Source: Chitinophagaceae bacterium (GTDB lineage Bacteria > Bacteroidota > Bacteroidia > Chitinophagales > Chitinophagaceae). Taken from it: a stretch of 6,136 nucleotides of DNA. Below are positions 1 to 4,623 of this stretch, piece after piece (the first letter of the stretch is position 1; each line of letters starts with the position of its first letter). The stretch spans positions 1-6,136 of the forward strand of contig JANYEU010000064.1 in the NCBI GenBank assembly GCA_025362915.1, given 5' to 3'. The translations under genes were made by a program, and so were the position numbers. The notes beneath the pieces are model-generated. The model worked only from the letters and a program-made list of their open reading frames with translations. It did not search any database and was not told the origin of the DNA.

Positions 1-40
1 CGGCTGATTCCTCTTTTCTATTTTGTAATGCTTATACAAC

Positions 41-48
41 TAAATTTG
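41..48 (+). promoter_or_regulatory. Possible Bacteroidota -7 promoter box
   Basis: The octamer TAAATTTG fits the Bacteroidota -7 consensus TAnnTTTG. A TTTG at 22-25 could be the -33 box, but the 15-nt spacer is shorter than the usual range of about 17-23. An identical octamer at 58-65 lies too close to ATG 75 to serve it well. If used, the 41-48 box would give a leader of about 20 nt for the SGNH hydrolase gene. The call rests on consensus match only, in A+T-rich DNA where chance matches are common. Confidence 0.25.
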
Positions 49-74
49 TCGCCTTACTAAATTTGGGAAATAAT

Positions 75-680
75 ATGTTTTGGTACGAATCGGATGTACG
101 AGGGGTTGAAGAAAAGAAAAGATTTGCAGAGGATCCGAAAACGCTTTTTTATGGTAGTTCTTCTATAAGACTTTGGGATAATTTGGATAATGATTTTGCT
201 GAATACAAGCCATTGAACATGGGTTTTGGCGGTAGCACACTGGCAGCTTGTATAGTTTATTTTGATAGATTGATGGCAGGACTAAACCCTGATATATTTG
301 TGCTTTATGCTGGCGATAATGATTTAGGCGATGGACGGCATCCCGAAGAGGTCTTTATTTTCTTTAAACAAATGATAACAGAATTGCGTAAACGGTTTGG
401 TAATATTCCCATTTTATATGTATCTATCAAACCAAGTATTACCAGATATTCTATCATGGAACAAATTAGGTTTACAAACCAATTAATTTCTTCAGAAATA
501 AAGAAAATGAATGATAATGTTTTCTTTGTTGATATATTTGAAAAGATGCTAGACGGAAACCGGTATCCCAATAGGCTCCTGTTTCAATCTGAAGGTTTAC
601 ACATTAACGATAATGGCTATGCTATATGGACTAAAACTATCAAGGATTTTATGATAGGGCATAATATTAATTTACGTTAA
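75..680 (+). CDS. SGNH/GDSL-type esterase/lipase family hydrolase
   Basis: This is probably a small serine hydrolase (esterase, deacetylase or acylhydrolase) of the SGNH fold; its substrate cannot be read from sequence. Numbering from the ATG at 75, block I is G27-S-S-S-I-R-L-W, where the middle serine S29 replaces the S of GDS as nucleophile. Block II is G50-F-G-G-S. Block III is G80-D-N-D, with N82 in the oxyanion hole. Block V is E173-G-L-H, with H176 as base. The GSSSIRLW, GFGGSTL, YAGDND and SIKPS strings are characteristic of one SGNH subfamily of about 200-220 residues, so the length (201) fits. I chose ATG 75 because the family usually begins close to the W-Y-E motif. An in-frame TTG at 63 is possible, and the frame stays open to the window edge. 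Odd point: block V carries Glu where the family normally has Asp. No signal peptide is seen from this start. The next gene begins 11 nt after the stop, suggesting an operon. Confidence 0.9.
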   Translation: MFWYESDVRGVEEKKRFAEDPKTLFYGSSSIRLWDNLDNDFAEYKPLNMGFGGSTLAACIVYFDRLMAGLNPDIFVLYAGDNDLGDGRHPEEVFIFFKQMITELRKRFGNIPILYVSIKPSITRYSIMEQIRFTNQLISSEIKKMNDNVFFVDIFEKMLDGNRYPNRLLFQSEGLHINDNGYAIWTKTIKDFMIGHNINLR

Positions 681-691
681 AACAATTCCAA

Positions 692-1459
692 ATGTATACA
701 GCTTTATCCTCCGTTGTTACACCACTTGGTTATAAAAGGGAATACTACAAGTGGTTTAGCCAACATTTGCAACGAGATATGGAACTGTTGGTGTTTGGCA
801 CGGGCGGCGAACCAGTGATTTTTTTTCCCACACGTACTGCCCGGTTTTTTGATTATGAAGATTGGAAAGTGGTGGAGGCGTTTAAAGACAAGTTACTGGC
901 GGGAGAACTACAATTGTATTGCATTGATAGTGCCGACCAACAAAGCTTTTACAACAAGGCAATACCTCCAGCCGAAAGGATTACAAGGCACGGTCATTTT
1001 GAACAATATATTTTACAGGAATTGATGCCTTTTATCAGGCAACGAAACAATAACACACACTTTATTTCAGCAGGATGTAGTTTGGGAGGTTATCACGCGG
1101 TTAATCTGGCATTCAGGTATCCATTATTGTTTTCTAAGGTAGTGGCAATGAGTGGACGGTACGATTTAAGCCTGAAACTTTCTTACTTCAATGATTTGTT
1201 TGATGGGCATACTGACGATCACATCTACAGTCATACACCTACTAAATTTCTTCCACATATATTTAATCCACACAGTTTGGAGTTGCTACGGAAACTGGAT
1301 ATTACCATTGTGATAGGGGAGGAGGATGCCTTTCTGGAGAACAATAACTTGCTGCACCAACAGCTTACAGATAAACAGATTGACCATAAATACTATGTAT
1401 GGAAGGGAGAAGCGCATAAGGCGCAATACTGGATTCAGATGGTGCAGCTTTATTTTTAG
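692..1459 (+). CDS. Alpha/beta-hydrolase, putative esterase (esterase D / PF00756 type)
   Basis: This is predicted to be a cytoplasmic serine esterase of the alpha/beta-hydrolase fold, close to the 'putative esterase' (esterase D-like) group; the substrate is unknown. The nucleophile elbow is G128-C-S-L-G-G with S130 as nucleophile. The likely acid is D212 in the strand-loop V-I-G-E-E-D-A-F, and the likely base is H242 in G-E-A-H-K-A-Q-Y-W, near the C-terminus as the fold requires. The segment V-I-F-F-P-T-R (42-48) probably forms the early strand and oxyanion loop. The length of 255 residues is normal for the family and all three catalytic positions are present, so the gene looks intact. There is no signal peptide or membrane segment. 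It starts 11 nt after the SGNH hydrolase stop with no promoter between, so the two are probably one transcript. Esterase activity is a confident family inference; any joint role with the SGNH enzyme is a guess. Confidence 0.9.
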   Translation: MYTALSSVVTPLGYKREYYKWFSQHLQRDMELLVFGTGGEPVIFFPTRTARFFDYEDWKVVEAFKDKLLAGELQLYCIDSADQQSFYNKAIPPAERITRHGHFEQYILQELMPFIRQRNNNTHFISAGCSLGGYHAVNLAFRYPLLFSKVVAMSGRYDLSLKLSYFNDLFDGHTDDHIYSHTPTKFLPHIFNPHSLELLRKLDITIVIGEEDAFLENNNLLHQQLTDKQIDHKYYVWKGEAHKAQYWIQMVQLYF

Positions 1460-1493
1460 GTTCTATGGTTTAAATACCTACCACACTCTACTT

Positions 1494-1516
1494 TCAATTT
1501 ATTACTTATAACTTTT
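1494..1516. repeat. Short dispersed heptad-type repeat (copy 1)
   Basis: A 23-nt stretch just before the ABM gene matches 4581-4603 at 20 of 23 positions in the same orientation. It reads as 7-nt units, including ATTACTT followed by ATAACTT. It fills part of the 61-nt gap between the esterase stop and the ABM start, a gap that otherwise shows no clear promoter. Low sequence complexity means some of the similarity could be chance, but the aligned heptad phase in both copies argues for a common element. Confidence 0.4.
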
Positions 1517-1520
1517 TTAA

Positions 1521-1835
1521 ATGCCCATTGCCTCTACACCCTCAGCACCTTATTACGCAGTCATTTTTACTTCCATTCAAAAGGAGAAGGTAGAAGGCTA
1601 TGCTTCTATGTCTGACCGTATGATAGAATTGGCGGCGCAGCAACCAGGTTTTCTTGGCATAGAGAATGCAAGGGAAGAAATAGGCATTACTATTTCGTAC
1701 TGGGATTCTATGTATTCAATAAAGCTTTGGAAAGAGAATGCAGAACACCGCATTGCCCAAGAACGTGGTAAATTACAATGGTATGAGCATTATACCGTAA
1801 GGATTTGCTTGGTGCAACGGGAATATAGCTTTTAA
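1521..1835 (+). CDS. Antibiotic biosynthesis monooxygenase (ABM, PF03992) domain protein
   Basis: This is a small single-domain protein of the dimeric alpha+beta-barrel (ferredoxin-like) ABM superfamily. Relatives include quinone-forming monooxygenases and haem-degrading proteins, but many members are uncharacterised, so the reaction is not assigned. The family pattern is clear: Y-Y-A-V-I-F-T-S (11-18) as first strand, then the A-A-Q-Q-P-G-F-L-G-I-E turn (38-48) and I-G-I-T-I-S-Y-W-D-S (54-63). After these come K-L-W-K-E-N-A-E-H (68-76) and a final W-Y-E-H-Y-T-V-R-I strand (87-95). The length of 104 residues is typical. ATG 1521 is the only sensible start, giving a short Ser/Pro-rich lead before the first strand. 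It lies 61 nt after the esterase gene on the same strand, so it may be the third operon member, although the gap leaves room for its own promoter. It ends just before a strong hairpin that should terminate transcription. Confidence 0.88.
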   Translation: MPIASTPSAPYYAVIFTSIQKEKVEGYASMSDRMIELAAQQPGFLGIENAREEIGITISYWDSMYSIKLWKENAEHRIAQERGKLQWYEHYTVRICLVQREYSF

Positions 1836-1838
1836 AGT

Positions 1839-1893
1839 AATTATGAGTGATGAATTATGAGTGATGAGTACTCATAATTCATCACTCGTAATT
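1839..1893. terminator. Long hairpin of 7-nt repeats between convergent genes (bidirectional terminator-like)
   Basis: The arms 1839-1862 and 1870-1893 pair over 24 bp, with a single G.T at 1844/1888 and a 7-nt loop. Each arm is built of 7-nt units such as ATGAGTG and ATGAATT, and the left side also holds a 14-nt direct duplication (1839-1852 and 1853-1866). The structure starts 3 nt after the ABM stop and ends 5 nt before the stop of the convergent methyltransferase gene. That position is right for a terminator serving both strands. It lacks a G+C-rich stem and a clean T-run, so it is not a textbook intrinsic terminator. It may also be a copy of a dispersed small repeat. Confidence 0.7.
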
Positions 1894-1898
1894 CATAT

Positions 1899-2843
1899 TT
1901 ATCTCTCCATCTTATAGCACCATCTTTTTAGTTTTCCTTCAAAGTCAAATGGGGTTGTTGCCTTGGTAATATCCTTTATCGAACTTGCATTTATGGCGGC
2001 ATTATCCATCACAAACTTAGTGAAGTTGGTACTGAAATAAATGACTCCTCCTTTGGTTGTGGCAGCAAGCATATCGTTCAATAACTCAACATGGTCTCGT
2101 TGAATATCCAGAAAGTCTTTCATTCGCTTACTATTACTGAATGTGGGTGGATCCATTATCACCAAATCAAAACTATTGGGCTGCAATGTTTTGAGCCATT
2201 GTTTTACATCGGCATGAATGAAATGATGGATGGTTTCATCCTTCAAATTATTCAATTCCATATTCTGCTCAGCCCATGTGAGGTATGTCTTAGATAAATC
2301 AACCGTTGTTACGGAAGCCGCCTTTCCCGCAGCCGCATACACCGAAAAAGAACCTGTATAGGCAAACAGGTTCAGCACCCGTTTGCCTTCGCATTCATTG
2401 CGTACCATATTTCGGGTAATACGATGATCCAAGAACAAACCCGTATCCAAGTAATCAGTCAGGTTTACCAAAAACTGTAAGCCTTGTTCCATCACCGGAA
2501 AGTACTCTGCCTTTTCATCCGTCTTCTCATATTGGTCTAGCCTGTTTGCTTTTCTTTTGCGCTGTTTTATGTACACTTTTGCATCATCTACAGGCAGTAT
2601 GCCACATATTATTGCCACACATTCTTCCAGCCATTGCTCATGTTCTTCGTCCGTCATGCCATGCCTGCGTAGGTATTCTGCCAAATAAACCTTATCATCA
2701 TATAATTCTATACAAAAAGGAAATTCGGGCAGGTCATGGTCATATACACGGTAACATGAAATGTTTTGTCGTATTGCCTGTTTGCTTTTGTGCTTATAAA
2801 CCTTTAGCAACCGGTTATAAAACATGACCATCTTTTCATTCAT
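1899..2843 (-). CDS. rlmK: 23S rRNA (guanine-N7) methyltransferase RlmK-like, stand-alone
   Basis: This is a class I SAM-dependent RNA methyltransferase matching the C-terminal half (RlmK) of E. coli RlmKL, which makes m7G2069 in 23S rRNA. It aligns across its whole length: N-R-L near residue 10, C-Y-R-V-Y-D-H-D-L-P-E (30-40), then N-L-T-D-Y-L-D-T-G-L-F-L-D-H-R (127-141). The SAM-binding loop is N-L-F-A-Y-T-G-S (158-165), followed by the motif II acid in V-D-L-S-K-T-Y (181-187). The catalytic-site motif is D-P-P-T-F-S-N-S-K-R-M (231-241). The length of 314 residues fits a single methyltransferase domain with its N-terminal region. The THUMP-containing RlmL half is absent and would have to be encoded elsewhere. 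The E. coli alignment begins at Met7 (codon at 2825), and a -7 box abuts ATG 2843, so the true start may be Met5 or Met7. RlmI (m5C1962) is the main alternative, but the similarity I recall is clearly stronger to RlmK. It converges on the ABM gene. Confidence 0.87.
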   Translation of the reverse strand: MNEKMVMFYNRLLKVYKHKSKQAIRQNISCYRVYDHDLPEFPFCIELYDDKVYLAEYLRRHGMTDEEHEQWLEECVAIICGILPVDDAKVYIKQRKRKANRLDQYEKTDEKAEYFPVMEQGLQFLVNLTDYLDTGLFLDHRITRNMVRNECEGKRVLNLFAYTGSFSVYAAAGKAASVTTVDLSKTYLTWAEQNMELNNLKDETIHHFIHADVKQWLKTLQPNSFDLVIMDPPTFSNSKRMKDFLDIQRDHVELLNDMLAATTKGGVIYFSTNFTKFVMDNAAINASSIKDITKATTPFDFEGKLKRWCYKMER

Positions 2844-2847
2844 CGGG

Positions 2848-2855
2848 CAAAAATA
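2848..2855 (-). promoter_or_regulatory. Possible -7 promoter box for the RlmK-like gene
   Basis: On the minus strand this reads TATTTTTG, a full match to the Bacteroidota -7 consensus TAnnTTTG. It ends only 4 nt before ATG 2843. If real, transcription would start at or inside the first codons, which favours Met5 (2831) or Met7 (2825) as the translation start. I see no convincing TTTG -33 box at the expected distance, so the call is tentative. Confidence 0.3.
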
Positions 2856-3069
2856 AGGTTGGTAGGAAGATTAATAGGTAGTTATACTTTTTAAATTATA
2901 TGGTCGCAATCTGTTACTATAATTTCAATAAAATAGTAATGTCACAATAAGAACGATAATGAATAAGAAGAAATACAAGACTATATAAGATGCTGGGTAA
3001 TCATTTTCTACTATTAATTGATTAGATATAAATCTTCGGTTGCATATTTCTCTGCGAAGCATATCAAGA

Positions 3070-3362
3070 ATAAACTGAAGCCCCTTTTTTAATAAAGAAA
3101 CATGAATCGAATAAATTCGATGCCACATTTTCAATTAAAAATATAACATCGAATAAATTCGAACCTATTTTTTCAAATGAAAAACATGAATCAAATAAAT
3201 TCGATGCCACATTTTCAATTAAAAAAGGTACATCAAATAAATTCGAACCTATATTTTACATTGAAAAACATGGGTCAAATAAATTCGATGTTATATTTTG
3301 GATTGAAAAAGATACATCAAATAAATTCGAGCCTATTTTTTCAATTGAAAAACAGGGCTCGG
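3070..3362. repeat. Tandem array of 42-bp repeats (six units plus one decayed unit)
   Basis: The core ATAAATTCGA starts at 3111, 3153, 3195, 3237, 3279 and 3321, exactly 42 nt apart each time. A decayed copy with a 1-nt deletion precedes it at 3070-3110, and sequence similarity fades after 3362. The units alternate between two subtypes. Units 1, 3 and 5 continue with TG after the core, and units 2, 4 and 6 with AC or GC followed by CTAT, so the array is also three 84-bp dimers. The 11-nt AATAAATTCGA is invariant while the rest of the unit has diverged by substitution only, with no indels. In units 1 and 2 it extends to the near-palindrome TCGAATAAATTCGA. The 42-bp period is divisible by three, so a 79-codon + strand frame (3177-3416) runs through units 3-6. 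Unit 1 contains an in-frame stop (3144-3146), and substitutions fall on all codon positions, so I do not call it a gene. Function is unknown. Confidence 0.92.
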
Positions 3363-3617
3363 AATTGTATTAACTACCTTACTGAACGAAAAACTTGCTT
3401 CATTTTTATCTCGTAGACAATGTTTGATAAATAATGAAGTGCAAATAATATTTGATTGCCTTAATAGCCCACAGACGATGTGTTGAATAATAACAATAAC
3501 GATTGTTGATAGAATAAGATGCCAGATAACACAAACAAATAGCCGATTGAATATTTATCTATCAACTTATCTGAATAGTTATACGCTCACTTTATTTATC
3601 CCTAATTAGATACTGTT

Positions 3618-3666
3618 ACTGCTAATTGCTCACTAATTATGGCTAACTGTTTGCTGTCAACTGAGT
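3618..3666. repeat. Degenerate heptad repeats at the 3' end of the 241-residue protein gene
   Basis: Seven successive 7-nt blocks resemble one another, for example ACTGCTA at 3618, ATTGCTC at 3625, ATGGCTA at 3639 and ACTGTTT at 3646. They span the stop codon (3643-3645) and encode the last residues of the protein (about L-T-A-N-S). Similar heptads occur at 1839-1893 and 4581-4615. The match is imperfect and the sequence simple, so confidence is modest. Confidence 0.35.
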
Positions 3667-4368
3667 TATATACCTCACCAAACTACGCTTTGCTATGGGC
3701 AATAACGTTTCCTCGATGGGCAGGCTAAGGCTTGTTTGCACAGCATATACCGCAGGGTTGGGCATAAACGACCTATTGCGTATCAGTTCTGCCTTTATGT
3801 TGTGGTGCGTGTTTACAATGCTGCGTTGCCAAGTGGCAATATAATCGGTAACCATGCTACGGTAGCGCTCATCATGCTTCTCAAAAATACCTATCCGGTA
3901 TTGATACACCATTGTATGGCTGGTATTTCCATTACACAAGAAAAAATATCCTTCCTTATGGTCTAATGGCATAATGCCAATGGGTTCTATGTTCAGTTTA
4001 TCCTCCACAAACTCATAAATTTCAGTGCCGCTGCTGATGGTCTGTTTCATGGTATGGGCAGAGTAATTAATAATTTCCTCCAGTTCCTGCATCATACTGT
4101 CGTCCTCTATCATACTCTCGTAAAGCACTTGCAGCTTTTGTATTTGTATGCCCGTAAGCCGCTTGGGAAACTGCTCCTGCAAATACCTTTTATTTTCCCT
4201 AAAAGCAACGAGGTTGTTGTAATGAAAAATAAGGTCTGCTAACTGCGGATACAGTTTGTTCTCATTAAAACACTTGGTTATCTGCTGTAGATAAGCCAAC
4301 AATGTGTACTTTTTCAATTCAAAATCGATGTAACCATCTGCAAACCATGTTTGAGATAAAGTTTTCAT
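3643..4368 (-). CDS. Conserved protein of unknown function (241 residues)
   Basis: I do not recognise a named domain. From memory the opening, T-W-F-x-D/E-G-Y-I-D-F-E-x-K-K-Y (7-21), resembles an uncharacterised protein family confined to Bacteroidota, but I cannot confirm that here. Residues 15-110 look helical and charged, with heptad-like leucine/isoleucine spacing around 70-105 (I-Q-I-Q-K-L-Q-V-L-Y, then M-M-Q-E-L-E-E-I-I). Residues 125-165 look beta-rich (I-E-P-I-G-I-M-P, then G-Y-F-F-L-C-N-G and M-V-Y-Q-Y-R-I-G-I-F). The C-terminal third alternates again and includes a basic R-N-R-S-F-M-P-N-P-A turn (197-206). There is no signal peptide, membrane segment or obvious catalytic motif, so it is probably cytosolic. 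ATG 4368 fits; an AGGAG lies only 3 nt before it, too close to be a normal ribosome site and probably accidental in this phylum. It stands alone, between long gaps on both sides. The gene is likely real on length and composition. Confidence 0.8.
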   Translation of the reverse strand: MKTLSQTWFADGYIDFELKKYTLLAYLQQITKCFNENKLYPQLADLIFHYNNLVAFRENKRYLQEQFPKRLTGIQIQKLQVLYESMIEDDSMMQELEEIINYSAHTMKQTISSGTEIYEFVEDKLNIEPIGIMPLDHKEGYFFLCNGNTSHTMVYQYRIGIFEKHDERYRSMVTDYIATWQRSIVNTHHNIKAELIRNRSFMPNPAVYAVQTSLSLPIEETLLPIAKRSLVRYITQLTANS

Positions 4369-4440
4369 GCGCTCCTGTTTTTAGTTTTAAATAATAAAGT
4401 TTACTATCCTATCAATTCTCTGACTCAAAATACATAAAAC

Positions 4441-4465
4441 CGTGGATTAATTAATAAAATCTACG
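4441..4465. other. Weak inverted repeat in the upstream region of the 241-residue protein gene
   Basis: The sequence CGTGGATT at 4441-4448 pairs with AATCTACG at 4458-4465 over 8 bp, including one G.T pair, around a 9-nt A+T loop. On the minus strand it is followed by GTTTTATG. It lies about 75-100 nt upstream of ATG 4368. It could be a regulator site, a second weak terminator for the upstream gene, or chance. Confidence 0.25.
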
Positions 4466-4501
4466 ATATTTTCGGTTAAATTGTTTTTAAAATGGAATGA
4501 A

Positions 4502-4532
4502 AATGCCCCATAGCAGACTGCTACAGGGCATT
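4502..4532 (-). terminator. Intrinsic terminator-like hairpin for the YHYH protein gene
   Basis: AATGCCC (4502-4508) pairs with GGGCATT (4526-4532), and inside it TAGCAG (4511-4516) pairs with CTGCTA (4518-4523) around a single base. A 2-nt bulge on each side separates the two stems. Read on the minus strand the stem runs into TTTTCATTCC, a short T-run, so it suits transcription leftward from the YHYH gene. It sits 92 nt beyond that gene's stop and should separate it from the 241-residue protein gene. On the plus strand there is no T-run. Confidence 0.7.
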
Positions 4533-4580
4533 ATTGTTATCATGATATTGGAAAGATATTTTAATAGCCAACAGTAGCCA

Positions 4581-4615
4581 TCAACTTATTACTTACGACT
4601 TTTAACTCTCTACTA
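4581..4615. repeat. Heptad-type repeat stretch (copy 2) after the YHYH protein gene
   Basis: Five consecutive 7-nt units start at 4581, 4588, 4595, 4602 and 4609; ATTACTT and ACGACTT are the clearest. The first 23 nt match 1494-1516 at 20 positions. It lies 8 nt beyond the stop of the YHYH gene, between that stop and the terminator hairpin. Confidence 0.4.
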
Positions 4616-4623
4616 TTAAAACT

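Larger units (their letters stand above)
2844..3642. other. Long gene-poor intergenic region (about 800 nt)
   Basis: No convincing gene lies between the RlmK-like gene and the next minus-strand gene. Nearest to rlmK is A+T-rich DNA with a possible -7 box (2848-2855). The 42-bp repeat array fills 3070-3362. The stretch 3363-3617 is A+T-rich, with only short open frames and one weak 6-bp stem (3492-3507), and I assign nothing to it. At 3618 a degenerate heptad stretch begins that runs into the 3' end of the next gene. No tRNA, rRNA or recognisable riboswitch was seen. Confidence 0.7.

Noticed and set aside
2091..2827. Open frames on the + strand inside the methyltransferase gene
   Set aside because: They lie opposite a gene with clear whole-length family similarity and their products resemble nothing recognisable.
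3033..3058. Inverted repeat CTTCG / CGAAG
   Set aside because: Only 5 bp of pairing across a 16-nt loop is expected by chance in a region of this size.
3102..3146. 14-codon mini-ORF in repeat unit 1 as a leader peptide
   Set aside because: It arises from the repeat itself, similar peptides in later units run on without a stop, and no gene follows on the same strand.
3070..3362. CRISPR array
   Set aside because: The unit is a plain tandem repeat: similar sequence fills the whole 42 bp, there are no unique spacers, and no cas gene is in the window.
3177..3416. 79-codon + strand frame across the repeat array as a protein gene
   Set aside because: It is open only because the 42-bp period is divisible by three. 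It starts at a chance ATG in the last codon of a repeat unit and omits units 1-2 because of a stop in unit 1. Substitutions show no third-position bias.
3492..3507. Hairpin AACAAT / ATTGTT with a 4-nt loop as a terminator
   Set aside because: A 6-bp stem with only one G-C pair is weak, has no T-run, and is not at a gene end.
4372..4376. AGGAG before ATG 4368 as a Shine-Dalgarno site
   Set aside because: The spacing is only 3 nt and Bacteroidota generally do not rely on Shine-Dalgarno pairing.
3462..4575. TTAATAGCC followed by ACAG at 3462 and again at 4561
   Set aside because: Only 9 + 4 nt match in A+T-rich DNA, the flanks differ, and there is no consistent position relative to genes.
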